This document shows positions 8,491 through 17,515 of a stretch of 64,000 bases of DNA, piece by piece. Origin of the DNA: Aquimarina sp. Aq107 (GTDB taxonomy: Bacteria; Bacteroidota; Bacteroidia; Flavobacteriales; Flavobacteriaceae). The notes below the pieces were generated by a model. That model did no database searches and was not told the DNA's origin. It worked only from the letters and a program-made list of their open reading frames with translations. Every line of letters begins with the position of its first letter. The first letter of the stretch is position 1. The position numbers and the translations under genes were made by a program. The stretch covers positions 578,001 through 642,000 of the forward strand of contig NZ_OX030782.1 in the NCBI RefSeq assembly GCF_943733665.1. The letters are read 5' to 3'.

Positions 8491-10479
8491 TTAAGAGTTT
8501 TGGTTTTTTGGTAGAGTAATACAAAAAGAACTTCCTTTTCCAAGAGTACTTTCAACAGTTAGAGTCCCTTGGTTAAGAGCGATCAATTCTTTACAAATAT
8601 TTAACCCTAATCCAGTACCAGCTTCGTTGTTAGTTCCTTTTGTGGTCAAGGTTTCTTCAGAAAAAATTTTCTTTAGATTTTCTTCAGATATTCCAATTCC
8701 GGTGTCATTAAAATAGATTTTTACAACGTTCTCTTCTTCTTTTTTAAATAAGGTTATGGTGTCTCCAGGATTGCAAAATTTTATTGCATTTGCAATCAGG
8801 TTCTGGGTTACTATGGTACACATATCTTTATCGGCATATACCTGTGTGGTATTTTTTAAGCCATTAATGATTTTGATTTCTTTTTGAGAAGCTTTTGATG
8901 AAAAAAATATAATTTTTTCTCGTATAATTTCCGAAAAATCGTACGTATTAGGGTTTGCCTTAAGCTCATTCATCTGAGATTTGGACCAGTTTAATAGATT
9001 AGTTAATAATAGGGATGTTTGATGGGCACTATTAGAAAGTAAAGGGATTATCTCTTTAAATTCATTTTCGGAAATTACATCATCTCTTAATAAATTAAGA
9101 GTGTTATCTAAACCGTGTATTTCATTTTTTAAATCATGAGATACAATAGAAAATAATTTGTTTTTTACTTGATTGGATTCATTTAACTCTTTTATATATT
9201 TAGCTCTTTCTAATCTGCTTTTTACTATTCCTATTATAAAAATGAAGGCAACAACAAAAGCTGCAATTGCCAAATAGGTATATATTTTCTGTTTGAACAA
9301 TTCTTCTTTAGCTAATTGTTCACTTTTTTTTTGTTTATCTAAAGTTATTTGTTGCTTTTTTTCATCTTCAACTCTTCTTTTTACAAGTTCTATTTTTTGA
9401 CTAGTTTCTTTAAGTGTATGAGCATTAAATAAATTATTATATTTTTTTTGCCATTTATATGCGTCTAGATATTTTCCTTGTGCAGAGTCTAGAGCAGAGG
9501 ATAAATCATAACAGTTGAGAAGTAATGGTGTAGAATTAAGCTTTTGTGATTCAGTAGTAGCTGCAGAGATATAGCTTTCAGCATCTTGAAATTTCTTAGT
9601 CTTTATAGCAACTTCGCCAAGAGATAATTTTGTTCTGATTAGTCTTTCTTTATAGGCTACTTTGCCTCCAATAAAAAGTGCAGATTCATAATACTTTTTG
9701 GCTTGCTGGTACTCTTTTTTAATAAAAGATATTCTGCCTAGAGCACTATATGCCTCAGCAATTCCATGACTATCATTTTCTCTTTTATTAATTGTTAAAG
9801 ATTCATTTAGTAATACCAATGCACTATCTAATTTTTTTTCTTTGATATAAATTAGTGCTAAATTATTAAGAGTAGAACCTATAGTTTTCGAGTTTGTATT
9901 TCGTTTTAGTGCTAATGATTGATAATAATATTTTTTGGCGGATTCGAGCTCATTAATGTCTCCATAGACGTTTCCAATGTTGTTAATAGTTGTGGATAGA
10001 CTAGCACTATCTTTTAATTTTTCATAATATTGATTAGCTTCTAAAAGATGTGTAATGCTTTTTTCGGGATTTCCTAGTCGTTGTTCAATAACTGCTTTGT
10101 TATTTTGAATTATCGCCAGCCCTCTTGTGTAATTTATTCTTCCGTAGTATAAAGCAGCTTGATCAAAACACTTTAAAGCTTCATATAAATCATCAGTGTG
10201 ATTATAGATAGCAGCTTTTTCGTTATGTATCTGTCCAACACCTTTATCGTATTTGATCTCTTTAGAAATTCTAATAACGCTATCGCAATATTTTAAACCT
10301 TCTTCAAATTTTTCATTTAAATTCAATTCATAGATCAAATCAGCTGCAAGATTAATATTTAAGGAATCCGATATAGATTTTGTAACCTGAATAATGCTAT
10401 CCAGTTTTTTTTGTTGTGATAACCCAATACTACTAGTAAATAATAGTAGAATGGTAAAGCAATAATAGGTATGTTTCAT
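8491..10479 (-). CDS. TPR-containing sensor histidine kinase
   Basis: A 662-residue membrane kinase typical of Bacteroidota. Order: signal peptide (residues 1-21), about seven tetratricopeptide repeats in the periplasm (about 25-345, e.g. NNIGNVYGDINELESAKKYY), a coiled-coil with many Lys/Glu, one transmembrane helix (about 400-418), then the kinase. The phosphoacceptor is in FSIVSHDLKNEIHG; the ATPase has the N box NLIANAIKFC, G1 DTGIGIS and G2 GTGLGLNICKEL. No response regulator or DNA-binding domain is fused or adjacent, so the partner is unknown. A 14-bp palindrome (10507-10520, ACGATA-TT-TATCGT) lies upstream of the start and could be an operator. Confidence 0.9.
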   Translation of the reverse strand: MKHTYYCFTILLLFTSSIGLSQQKKLDSIIQVTKSISDSLNINLAADLIYELNLNEKFEEGLKYCDSVIRISKEIKYDKGVGQIHNEKAAIYNHTDDLYEALKCFDQAALYYGRINYTRGLAIIQNNKAVIEQRLGNPEKSITHLLEANQYYEKLKDSASLSTTINNIGNVYGDINELESAKKYYYQSLALKRNTNSKTIGSTLNNLALIYIKEKKLDSALVLLNESLTINKRENDSHGIAEAYSALGRISFIKKEYQQAKKYYESALFIGGKVAYKERLIRTKLSLGEVAIKTKKFQDAESYISAATTESQKLNSTPLLLNCYDLSSALDSAQGKYLDAYKWQKKYNNLFNAHTLKETSQKIELVKRRVEDEKKQQITLDKQKKSEQLAKEELFKQKIYTYLAIAAFVVAFIFIIGIVKSRLERAKYIKELNESNQVKNKLFSIVSHDLKNEIHGLDNTLNLLRDDVISENEFKEIIPLLSNSAHQTSLLLTNLLNWSKSQMNELKANPNTYDFSEIIREKIIFFSSKASQKEIKIINGLKNTTQVYADKDMCTIVTQNLIANAIKFCNPGDTITLFKKEEENVVKIYFNDTGIGISEENLKKIFSEETLTTKGTNNEAGTGLGLNICKELIALNQGTLTVESTLGKGSSFCITLPKNQNS

Positions 10480-10631
10480 AAAAATAATTTAGGGCACTTA
10501 AAAATTACGATATTTATCGTTGATTTTATGTTTTTTTTAACTAAAAATTTCATTCCTACGGCATTTTTTTTATTTTTATAGGAAATGTTGTTTTACCCCA
10601 TAATAAAAGAAGTATTCTTCTACCTAACTAA

Positions 10632-11102
10632 ATGAATTATCAAATATCCAAAGCTACTGACAGTGATTTGCCATTAATGCAACGATTATTCTATCAAACA
10701 GTTACCATCTATGGTTCTAAGATTTTTACCAAAGAAGAGGTGAAAATATTTTCTAGACTAGCATTAGATAAAAAACACTGGAAAGCAAAGTTTGTGGATG
10801 ACTATGTATATAATGCTAAACTTAATGGAGAAGTTATTGGTTCATTTTCGCTTAGTAAAAATGGGGAAATAGAATATATTTTTGTTCATCAAAATTATCA
10901 AGGAAGAGGAATAGCAAAGAAACTTTACCAGACTTTAGAAGAAGTCGCAAGAGAAGCGAACATGTTAACCTTAAGCACTCAAATTAATTCTAATACAAAA
11001 GATTTTTTCAAAAAAAATGATTTTGAGATTATTCAAAATATAGAAAAAGTTGCGGGAGGAGAAGATATTGTTGGGTATAATGGTGTTAAAAAACTTGGTT
11101 AG
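10632..11102 (+). CDS. GNAT family N-acetyltransferase
   Basis: A 156-residue acetyl-CoA-dependent N-acetyltransferase of unknown substrate. The acetyl-CoA-binding motif A is clear: IEYIFVHQNYQGRGIAKKLY (about residues 79-98) contains the Q/RxxGxG/A loop (QGRGIA), followed by the helix and the usual late strand LSTQINSNTKDFFKKNDF. It overlaps the convergent TonB receptor gene by 4 bp at the stop codons. It is divergent from the histidine kinase, with about 150 bp between. Confidence 0.85.
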   Translation: MNYQISKATDSDLPLMQRLFYQTVTIYGSKIFTKEEVKIFSRLALDKKHWKAKFVDDYVYNAKLNGEVIGSFSLSKNGEIEYIFVHQNYQGRGIAKKLYQTLEEVAREANMLTLSTQINSNTKDFFKKNDFEIIQNIEKVAGGEDIVGYNGVKKLG

Positions 11103-13594
11103 AAACTTAATCGAAAAACAGCATTAGGTGTAATGCCTAAACCAAATTCTTTTATAGTTTCAATTTCACTTTGATTTCTTATGACGAAATATTGATTAAA
11201 AATGTTTTCTTGATTTAAAAGATTCCAAATTGAAAACCCAGCTAAACCGTTAATGCTTTTTCCTATTTTAAAAGTATAGGTAGATGAAAGATCGATTCTG
11301 GTGTAGCTATTTAATCTATTGCTATTAGGGTTTTGGTAATTTATGATATCATTTTCAATGCTATTTGTGGTATTAGGAAATGTAGTTGGTTTTCCACTAT
11401 GCCAATTTATACCGGCAGATATCTTTAAGTTTTTATTATTATATGCAGCTGCAAAGTTTACGTTATGCCTAATATCAATATTGTTGGCAAAATTGGATGG
11501 ACTTAAATTAGAGAATGAGTATTCATTATCTGCATACGAATAACTAAGCCAAGTACTAAAGTTTTTAAATCTCTTGTTAATCAAAAAATCAATACCTAAT
11601 ACTTCGTATGAACCGTGATCATTAGTGAATTCGAATTGATTCTGAAATCCTTGACTTCTAGTAATAATTCCTTTTACATCCTTATAGTATATATCTGTAG
11701 TTATAAGCCAATTATTATGATTATAGCTAAGGCCTATAGAAGCTTGTCTACTTTTTAAAACAGGAATGTTTTCATCATTAGATAATACCCATCTTCTGTT
11801 TTCAATGCCTAGAAAATCATTCTGTAGATCTATAACTTGAGATGTAGATTGACTTTTGATTTCTCCTAAAACCTCAATTGTAAAGTGATTATTAAATCTT
11901 TTGTAAAAATTAATTCTTGGTTCGAGAATGTATGTGTCAAACTTTTCTAAGTAATTAAGACGAGCACCTAGGTTTGCATATATAGAACTGCTGTCAGAAT
12001 TATATTCTATCTCAGAAAATAAACTATGCGTACGGATTACTTCTTTAGTAAGATCTCTAAATGTTGGATTATTTAATTCTTGTAAATATGATATACCAGT
12101 TTCATTGAATTGGTATCCATTTTTCAAATTAATATTTGCATCAGTTTTAAGAAATGTATTTAGTTTTAAACCATTTTCTAGAACATCATTTTTTTGTAAA
12201 AGTCGCTGATTATTTGGTATGTCAGAATTAATTGTTTCTAGGACATAATTTGTGCCATACAATAGTAGTTCACTCTGAAAAAGTTTACTCCAATTTCTTT
12301 GATAAAGAATACCACCTACGATGTTGTTTTGTGTAGCACTACTTTCTCTAGAGTTATTAATCTGGGTATCAGAAGAATTTTCTTGAAAAACCAGGTTGTT
12401 TCGCATTAGAAGAGCATTTACTTTTATAAGATCTTTAGGAGATAATTGATATAGCCATCTCATACTTATATCATAGAAAGAAAATCGCTCTCCAGAATTA
12501 TTAGTGCTAAATACTTCAGAATTTTGGAATGCTTTGTCAAAGTACTGATTATATGTTGGTGTTTCTAATATATCATTAATAGAATGTCTTACTGCTAATT
12601 GAATGGAAGATTTTTTATTTATTGGAGTATCTAAATAAGTATCAACACTGATTAAATTTAAACCAATACTTGCGTCTAACTTATTGTTAATTTTGTTAGT
12701 CGTATTCATTGCTATTACACTTGAAACACCATCACCATATTTGGCGCTTGAACCATTTTTGTATACCTGAACATTTTTAGTTAGATAAGGATTAAATGCG
12801 GAGATAAGCCCAAAAAAGTGACTAGATTGATACATTTTAATACCATCCCATAGAATTAGGTTTTGATCATTAGTACCTCCCCTTACATTGATATCAGAAA
12901 CAGTTTCGTTTACACTAAGAACTCCTGGAAGTGCTTGTATAGTTTGTAATAGGTCTGGTTCTGTAAGACCAGGCAAAATACCAAAATCATTATAATCGAT
13001 TTGAATAGAACCATCAAGTTGTTTATCTATCCCTTTAATTAAATAGTCATTTAGGACGATTTCGTTTATATACTCTAGTTTTTGAATTAATGTTATTTTT
13101 TTACAAGGTTTGTTAAAAAAATCAAGTGCAGAAACAGTGACTGGTGAGTAACCTAAAAAGCTAATTTTAATTTTTTCATTAGGAGAATTTACTTTAAGCG
13201 TGAATTTGCCATTAATATCACTAATAGCGGTATCATCGATTCCTTGAATAGAAGCATCAGATATAGTTCTATTAGTGATGTCAACTAAAGCACCACATAT
13301 TTCTACAAACTTAAAACTAACAGCAACAGAATTGTTTTTTAGGATCGTATAATCGAATGGAGTGTTATTTCTTAGATATACAATGGTTCGTTCGAAAGAA
13401 ATAGAATCAGAAGGTTTAATAATATTAATATTTTCCAATTCTTGGTTTACATAAGAAAAATCATATCCAAATTTTTCCTGTATAGTATTTAAAAATGATA
13501 TAAGTGAAATTGTATCTTTTTCGGTTTGAGAATTTACCTTAAAAAGAAAAAATAACATTAAAAAAATAGAAATGAGGATTTTGGGTTTAATCAC
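11099..13594 (-). CDS. STN-domain TonB-dependent receptor (module A)
   Basis: An 831-residue outer-membrane receptor. Order: signal peptide (to about residue 22), STN/secretin-TonB N-terminal signalling domain (about 25-85, FDYTILKNN), a carboxypeptidase-regulatory-like beta-sandwich (about 95-175), plug (RGGTNDQNLILWDGIKMY, about 240), then a beta-barrel ending in the aromatic AVFRLSF. The STN domain is the part that talks to FecR in FecA-type signalling. It overlaps fecR by 4 bp. No SusD-like partner follows, so a glycan SusCD system is unlikely; the ligand is unknown. A paralogue with the same layout is at 42916-45510. Confidence 0.88.
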   Translation of the reverse strand: MIKPKILISIFLMLFFLFKVNSQTEKDTISLISFLNTIQEKFGYDFSYVNQELENINIIKPSDSISFERTIVYLRNNTPFDYTILKNNSVAVSFKFVEICGALVDITNRTISDASIQGIDDTAISDINGKFTLKVNSPNEKIKISFLGYSPVTVSALDFFNKPCKKITLIQKLEYINEIVLNDYLIKGIDKQLDGSIQIDYNDFGILPGLTEPDLLQTIQALPGVLSVNETVSDINVRGGTNDQNLILWDGIKMYQSSHFFGLISAFNPYLTKNVQVYKNGSSAKYGDGVSSVIAMNTTNKINNKLDASIGLNLISVDTYLDTPINKKSSIQLAVRHSINDILETPTYNQYFDKAFQNSEVFSTNNSGERFSFYDISMRWLYQLSPKDLIKVNALLMRNNLVFQENSSDTQINNSRESSATQNNIVGGILYQRNWSKLFQSELLLYGTNYVLETINSDIPNNQRLLQKNDVLENGLKLNTFLKTDANINLKNGYQFNETGISYLQELNNPTFRDLTKEVIRTHSLFSEIEYNSDSSSIYANLGARLNYLEKFDTYILEPRINFYKRFNNHFTIEVLGEIKSQSTSQVIDLQNDFLGIENRRWVLSNDENIPVLKSRQASIGLSYNHNNWLITTDIYYKDVKGIITRSQGFQNQFEFTNDHGSYEVLGIDFLINKRFKNFSTWLSYSYADNEYSFSNLSPSNFANNIDIRHNVNFAAAYNNKNLKISAGINWHSGKPTTFPNTTNSIENDIINYQNPNSNRLNSYTRIDLSSTYTFKIGKSINGLAGFSIWNLLNQENIFNQYFVIRNQSEIETIKEFGLGITPNAVFRLSF

Positions 13595-14493
13595 TCTTTA
13601 GATAAAGTTACTGTTTTGTTATTAATCACATATTTTATACGCATTGGAATCGTAACCGATTTTAATGCATTTTCAATATCTGAATGTACAAAATTACCCG
13701 TAAATAGAATAGAAGGATCTATATTTTTTGTTTCTAGTGTAACTCCAAATTGCCATTCTAATTCTTTAAGAACTTTAGAAAAGGGAACTTTATAGAAATA
13801 ACTTTTATTATAATACCATTTAGGTTCTTGATCAGTAATCTTTTTGTCTAATATAACATTCGAATCATATTCTAGTGCATCTCCAGCTCTCAAATACTTT
13901 GTTTCATCACCTATAGCAACACTAACAACTCCTTCGTAACAGATTACCTCAAAAAAGTTTTCTCTTTGCTTAATATTAAACCTAGTTCCTATAACACTTA
14001 CGATCCCTGATGGAGTATGGACATCAAATTTTTTACCTTTAGCAACTTTAAAATATGCTTCTCCTTGTAATGATATTTTACGTTCACTTTCCCAATTTTT
14101 TTCATTGTAAGTTAATGAAGAGGTAGCATTAAGTCTTATCATTGAATCATCAGGAAGATTAATGGTAGATTTATCACTTATCGTTTTAATTGTAGTGTCA
14201 TATTGTTTAAAAAAAGAAAAATATAAGCCAATCCCAATCACAAAGATTGCAGCTATAGGAAACAATATTTTAATATAAGATTTTCTTTTTGGCATTTGTT
14301 TTTTCTTAGATAAATCGTTAGTAAGGTTTTGTAAATTACTTATTGTATCATAATCAGGCGCACTAAATTTTTTAGCAGTTTCTGATATTTTTACATAAGA
14401 ATCATAGGCGTCCAATTTCTCAAACGCCTCTGATTCCTGCTTAGTGAGTTGATCATTATTCAACCACTTATTAATAAGATCCTCCTTTTTCAT
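13591..14493 (-). CDS. FecR family anti-sigma/signal transducer (module A)
   Basis: A 300-residue inner-membrane protein. Order: short cytoplasmic N-terminal anti-sigma region (LINKWLNNDQLTKQESEAF), one transmembrane helix (about 73-91), periplasmic FecR beta domain (about 105-200, INLPDDSMIRLNATSSL and GTRFNIKQ), and the C-terminal DUF4974/STN-like domain (FSKVLKELEWQFGV). It relays receptor occupancy to the adjacent ECF sigma factor. It lies 66 bp after the sigma gene and overlaps the receptor, giving a sigma-fecR-receptor operon. Confidence 0.9.
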   Translation of the reverse strand: MKKEDLINKWLNNDQLTKQESEAFEKLDAYDSYVKISETAKKFSAPDYDTISNLQNLTNDLSKKKQMPKRKSYIKILFPIAAIFVIGIGLYFSFFKQYDTTIKTISDKSTINLPDDSMIRLNATSSLTYNEKNWESERKISLQGEAYFKVAKGKKFDVHTPSGIVSVIGTRFNIKQRENFFEVICYEGVVSVAIGDETKYLRAGDALEYDSNVILDKKITDQEPKWYYNKSYFYKVPFSKVLKELEWQFGVTLETKNIDPSILFTGNFVHSDIENALKSVTIPMRIKYVINNKTVTLSKE

Positions 14494-14559
14494 AACAAGT
14501 TTCTTAATATTATAACAACTGATAGGTGAAAATTCCTACCCTGGTTTTTAAATTATTTT

Positions 14560-15075
14560 TTAAATTCCTTCAATATCTTTTCTCAACTTTTCTAGAGCAC
14601 CATAAATTCTTTTTTCTACTGCTTTTCTAGAAATACCTAATAAGTCAGCAATTTCTTTGTGCTTTTTGCCTTCTATTCTATTCATCAAAAACGCAACTCG
14701 TTGAGATTCTGTTAAGTTAGATAGTGCATTTTGATATTTTAAAAGATATTCTTTTTCCTCCATTATAAATTGAGGACTTTCATTTGTACTACTTTTTGTT
14801 TCCGTTAACTTATAATTTAATTTTACTTTATCATGTTTTATCTGATTTAAAGTAAGATTATTAGCTACGGTGAATAAAAAACTCTTTGCTTTTTCTATTG
14901 AAACTTTATTACAATTATCCCATAGCTTAATAAAAGCTTCCTGAACTTGATCTTTAGGATTTATATGAGAACCATATTTGTAATAAATGAAGTCGTGAAG
15001 ATTTTTAGAATGTTTTTTAAATAATTCTGAAAACAGTCTTTCCTCGCAAACATCTTTGAAGAGAGTTTTTGGCAT
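14560..15075 (-). CDS. ECF (FecI-like) RNA polymerase sigma factor (module A)
   Basis: A 171-residue sigma-70 factor with region 2 (LHDFIYYKYGSHINPKDQVQ then EAFIKLWDN) and region 4 (LTESQRVAFLMNRIEGKKHKEIADLLGISRKAVEKRI, given here only in part as SQRVAFLMNRIEGKKHKEIA). Its length and region 4 fit the Bacteroidota FecI-like group. It is first in the minus-strand operon and divergent from the lipoprotein at 15155 and, beyond it, the FAS1 genes; these are its most likely neighbours in regulation, but that is inference. The sigma-fecR spacer contains AGGGTA on the coding strand, also present in module B. Confidence 0.92.
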   Translation of the reverse strand: MPKTLFKDVCEERLFSELFKKHSKNLHDFIYYKYGSHINPKDQVQEAFIKLWDNCNKVSIEKAKSFLFTVANNLTLNQIKHDKVKLNYKLTETKSSTNESPQFIMEEKEYLLKYQNALSNLTESQRVAFLMNRIEGKKHKEIADLLGISRKAVEKRIYGALEKLRKDIEGI

Positions 15076-15154
15076 TTTGAATTTTTTCCAAAATTAAAAA
15101 AAAACTTAAGCTAGTGGGAATTTGAGTACTTAAATTGTTATAATAGTGAATTAA

Positions 15155-15844
15155 ATGAAGAAAAGTACTATGGAAAAAATGAGAAATTGTATAATCTTAA
15201 TATTTGTGAGTTTTACGGTATTAATGATTTCTTGTCAAGAGGAGGAGAGGGAACTTATTGATCCTGAGTTGGATAATGCCATTCATCAGGATTCGCAACT
15301 CGCAGGGTTAATGAGGAATATTGTTACTCACGATGGGTCTTTTGATGATTTAATTGATGGAGGTAATTGTTATAGTATTAACTTACCATATTCGATACTG
15401 CTAAATGGTACAGATGAAATAATCATCAATCAAATTTCAGATTATGATCTTTTTACAGAATCAGATAATATTCAGATCCAATTTCCTATTACCGTTACAC
15501 AACATAATTATATAGAAGAAATAATCGAAAACGAATCACAATTACAAACATTGGCTAATAGTTGTGAGTTACAGGATGATGATATAGAATGTATTGATTT
15601 TATATACCCTTTTAGGTTTGCAACTTATAATACCTCTAATAATATTTTAAATACAATAGAAGTAATTCATGATGCACAAGTGTATGGATTTATGGATAAT
15701 CTTGATGAAAATACGTTAGTTGCTATTAATTACCCTTTGAGATTATCATTAAGTGATGGGACCAGTATAGAAGTAATACATAATGATCAATTAGTATCTG
15801 AGATACTAACATTTGAAACATCTTGTGATGAAAATGACGGATAG
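15155..15844 (+). CDS. lipoprotein with internal repeats, unknown function
   Basis: I do not recognise a named family. It is a lipoprotein: hydrophobic NCIILIFVSFTVLMISC with lipobox Cys, then an acidic tether. Three in-frame ATGs (15155, 15170, 15179) could start it; 15179 gives the most usual signal peptide length. The mature part shows an approximate repeat: CYSINLPYSILLNG / CIDFIYPFRFATYN, and IQFPITVTQHNYIEEI / AINYPLRLSLSDGTSIEV, each half closing with Cys (ANSC, ETSC). This suggests two tandem disulfide-linked beta domains. It is divergent from sigma factor A with 79 bp between and lies upstream of two FAS1 lipoproteins. Confidence 0.7.
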   Translation: MKKSTMEKMRNCIILIFVSFTVLMISCQEEERELIDPELDNAIHQDSQLAGLMRNIVTHDGSFDDLIDGGNCYSINLPYSILLNGTDEIIINQISDYDLFTESDNIQIQFPITVTQHNYIEEIIENESQLQTLANSCELQDDDIECIDFIYPFRFATYNTSNNILNTIEVIHDAQVYGFMDNLDENTLVAINYPLRLSLSDGTSIEVIHNDQLVSEILTFETSCDENDG

Positions 15845-15978
15845 TTTTGTTTATTTTTTTTATAAAATAGTTAAACAAAAAGTTAAAAAAATACTAAAAT
15901 CATTTTTTGAGGTAGCACTTTTACTTTATCAGTTGTTTCATCAACGAACAATAAATTAAAAAAATAAAAACCAATAAC

Positions 15979-17349
15979 ATGAAAAATTTCTTCAAAAAAG
16001 CTTTTTTAGCATTCTGTATTATTTCAATTGCTTCTTGTAGTGATGACGACGATACTACATTTATCCCCGATGCAATGACAATAGCTGATTTTGTTGCAGA
16101 TAATGCGGATTATAGCTCTTTATTAGCTGCATTGGAAAGAACAGATTTAGACGTAACATTAAATGGGAATGGTAATTTTACTGTATTTGCACCTAACAAC
16201 GCTGCATTTACTGAATTCTTAGATGGAACACCATTAGAAGATGTGCCTGTTGAAACGTTAGAGCAAATTTTATTAAACCACGTTTTAGGAACTACGCAAG
16301 CTTCTACTAGTCTAACAACAGGTTATGTGAAGAATTTAGCTACAGAATCTAATTCTAATACTAATATCAGCATGTATATTAATACAGCAAATGGTGTAGT
16401 AATAAATGGGGAGTCTACTGTAACAACTCCAGATATAATGACAGATAATGGTATTATACACGCAGTGGATAAAGTAATTCCATTGCCTACGATGCTTACT
16501 TTTGTGACAGCTGATAGTAATTTCTCTTCACTTGCTGGAGCAGCAACTACACCTGGTTTTGACACGGATTTTGTAGCTGTATTAAGTGGTGCAGATAGTA
16601 ATTTAACATTACTGGCGCCTGATAACGATGCATTCACAGATTTAGGAGATATTTCTGGATTATCAACTGCTGCATTAGAGCAGGTCTTATTAAATCACGT
16701 AATTGCTGGAACAAATATTTCGACTGCTCTTACTACTAGTTATAATAATACATTAGCTACCTACGGTGATACTATGGATAACTTAAGTATTTATATAAAT
16801 ACTGAAAGTGGAGTTTCTTTTAATGGTATATCCGATGTTAGTGAAGCAGATATTGTTGCTTCTAATGGAGTAATTCATAAGGTGGACGCTGTAATTACGC
16901 TACCAACAGTGGTTACTTTTGCTACAGCTGATGCAACTTTTAGTAATCTTGTAGCGGCTCTTACCAGAGATGATCAATTAGATGAAAATTATGTTTCTAT
17001 ATTGAGTACAGAAAATGGAACATCTCCTGCACCTTTTACTGTGTTTGCTCCAACAGATGATGCATTTGCTAGCCTTTTAACAGAACTTGGAGCAGCTTCC
17101 TTAGCTGATATAGAAGAAGCTACATTAACGGCTACTTTAAATCTTCATGTTGTAGCAGAAGCAAATGTTAGAGAAGAAAATTTAATGACTGGTACAGTAA
17201 CTACATTAGGAGGAGATATTACTGCTGATGCAACAAATGCAACATTAACAGATGTTAATGATAGAGTAAGTAATATTATTGTTACCAATGTTCAGGCTGC
17301 TAATGGTGTAATCCATGCGATTGATAAGGTAATTCTTCCTGCACTATAA
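15979..17349 (+). CDS. fasciclin (FAS1) domain lipoprotein, three FAS1 domains
   Basis: A 456-residue predicted surface or periplasmic lipoprotein: signal peptide with lipobox IASC (Cys about 20), then an Asp-rich tether SDDDD of the kind seen in Bacteroidota surface lipoproteins. Three FAS1 domains follow (about 33-165, 166-300, 305-456). Each has the H1 motif (FTVFAPNNAAF, LTLLAPDNDAF, FTVFAPTDDAF) and the closing GVIHAVDKVI-type H2 motif. FAS1 domains mediate adhesion to proteins or polysaccharides. It is upstream of a second FAS1 gene but separated by a terminator, so the two are probably separate transcripts. Confidence 0.92.
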   Translation: MKNFFKKAFLAFCIISIASCSDDDDTTFIPDAMTIADFVADNADYSSLLAALERTDLDVTLNGNGNFTVFAPNNAAFTEFLDGTPLEDVPVETLEQILLNHVLGTTQASTSLTTGYVKNLATESNSNTNISMYINTANGVVINGESTVTTPDIMTDNGIIHAVDKVIPLPTMLTFVTADSNFSSLAGAATTPGFDTDFVAVLSGADSNLTLLAPDNDAFTDLGDISGLSTAALEQVLLNHVIAGTNISTALTTSYNNTLATYGDTMDNLSIYINTESGVSFNGISDVSEADIVASNGVIHKVDAVITLPTVVTFATADATFSNLVAALTRDDQLDENYVSILSTENGTSPAPFTVFAPTDDAFASLLTELGAASLADIEEATLTATLNLHVVAEANVREENLMTGTVTTLGGDITADATNATLTDVNDRVSNIIVTNVQAANGVIHAIDKVILPAL

Positions 17350-17420
17350 GAAGAAATTAACTAGAACAGTAAACTAAAATATATAGTGCACTGCACCTCT
17401 AGATTATAATTCCCCCGAAA

Positions 17421-17473
17421 GGGCATTTAGATATTGAATCCCCCTATTAATTCAGGACTAAATGCCCTTTTTT
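17421..17473 (+). terminator. terminator after first FAS1 gene
   Basis: Stem GGGCATTTAG (17421-17430) pairs with CTAAATGCCC (17458-17467), followed by six Ts. The 27-nt loop is long but the stem is perfect. Confidence 0.75.
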
Positions 17474-17515
17474 CTCACACATATTTTAAATATTAACTAA
17501 TTTAAATTCAAACTC

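Noticed and set aside
16323..16637. A 104-residue minus-strand frame within the first FAS1 gene
   Set aside because: It is antisense to a clear FAS1 coding region, with no separate signals.
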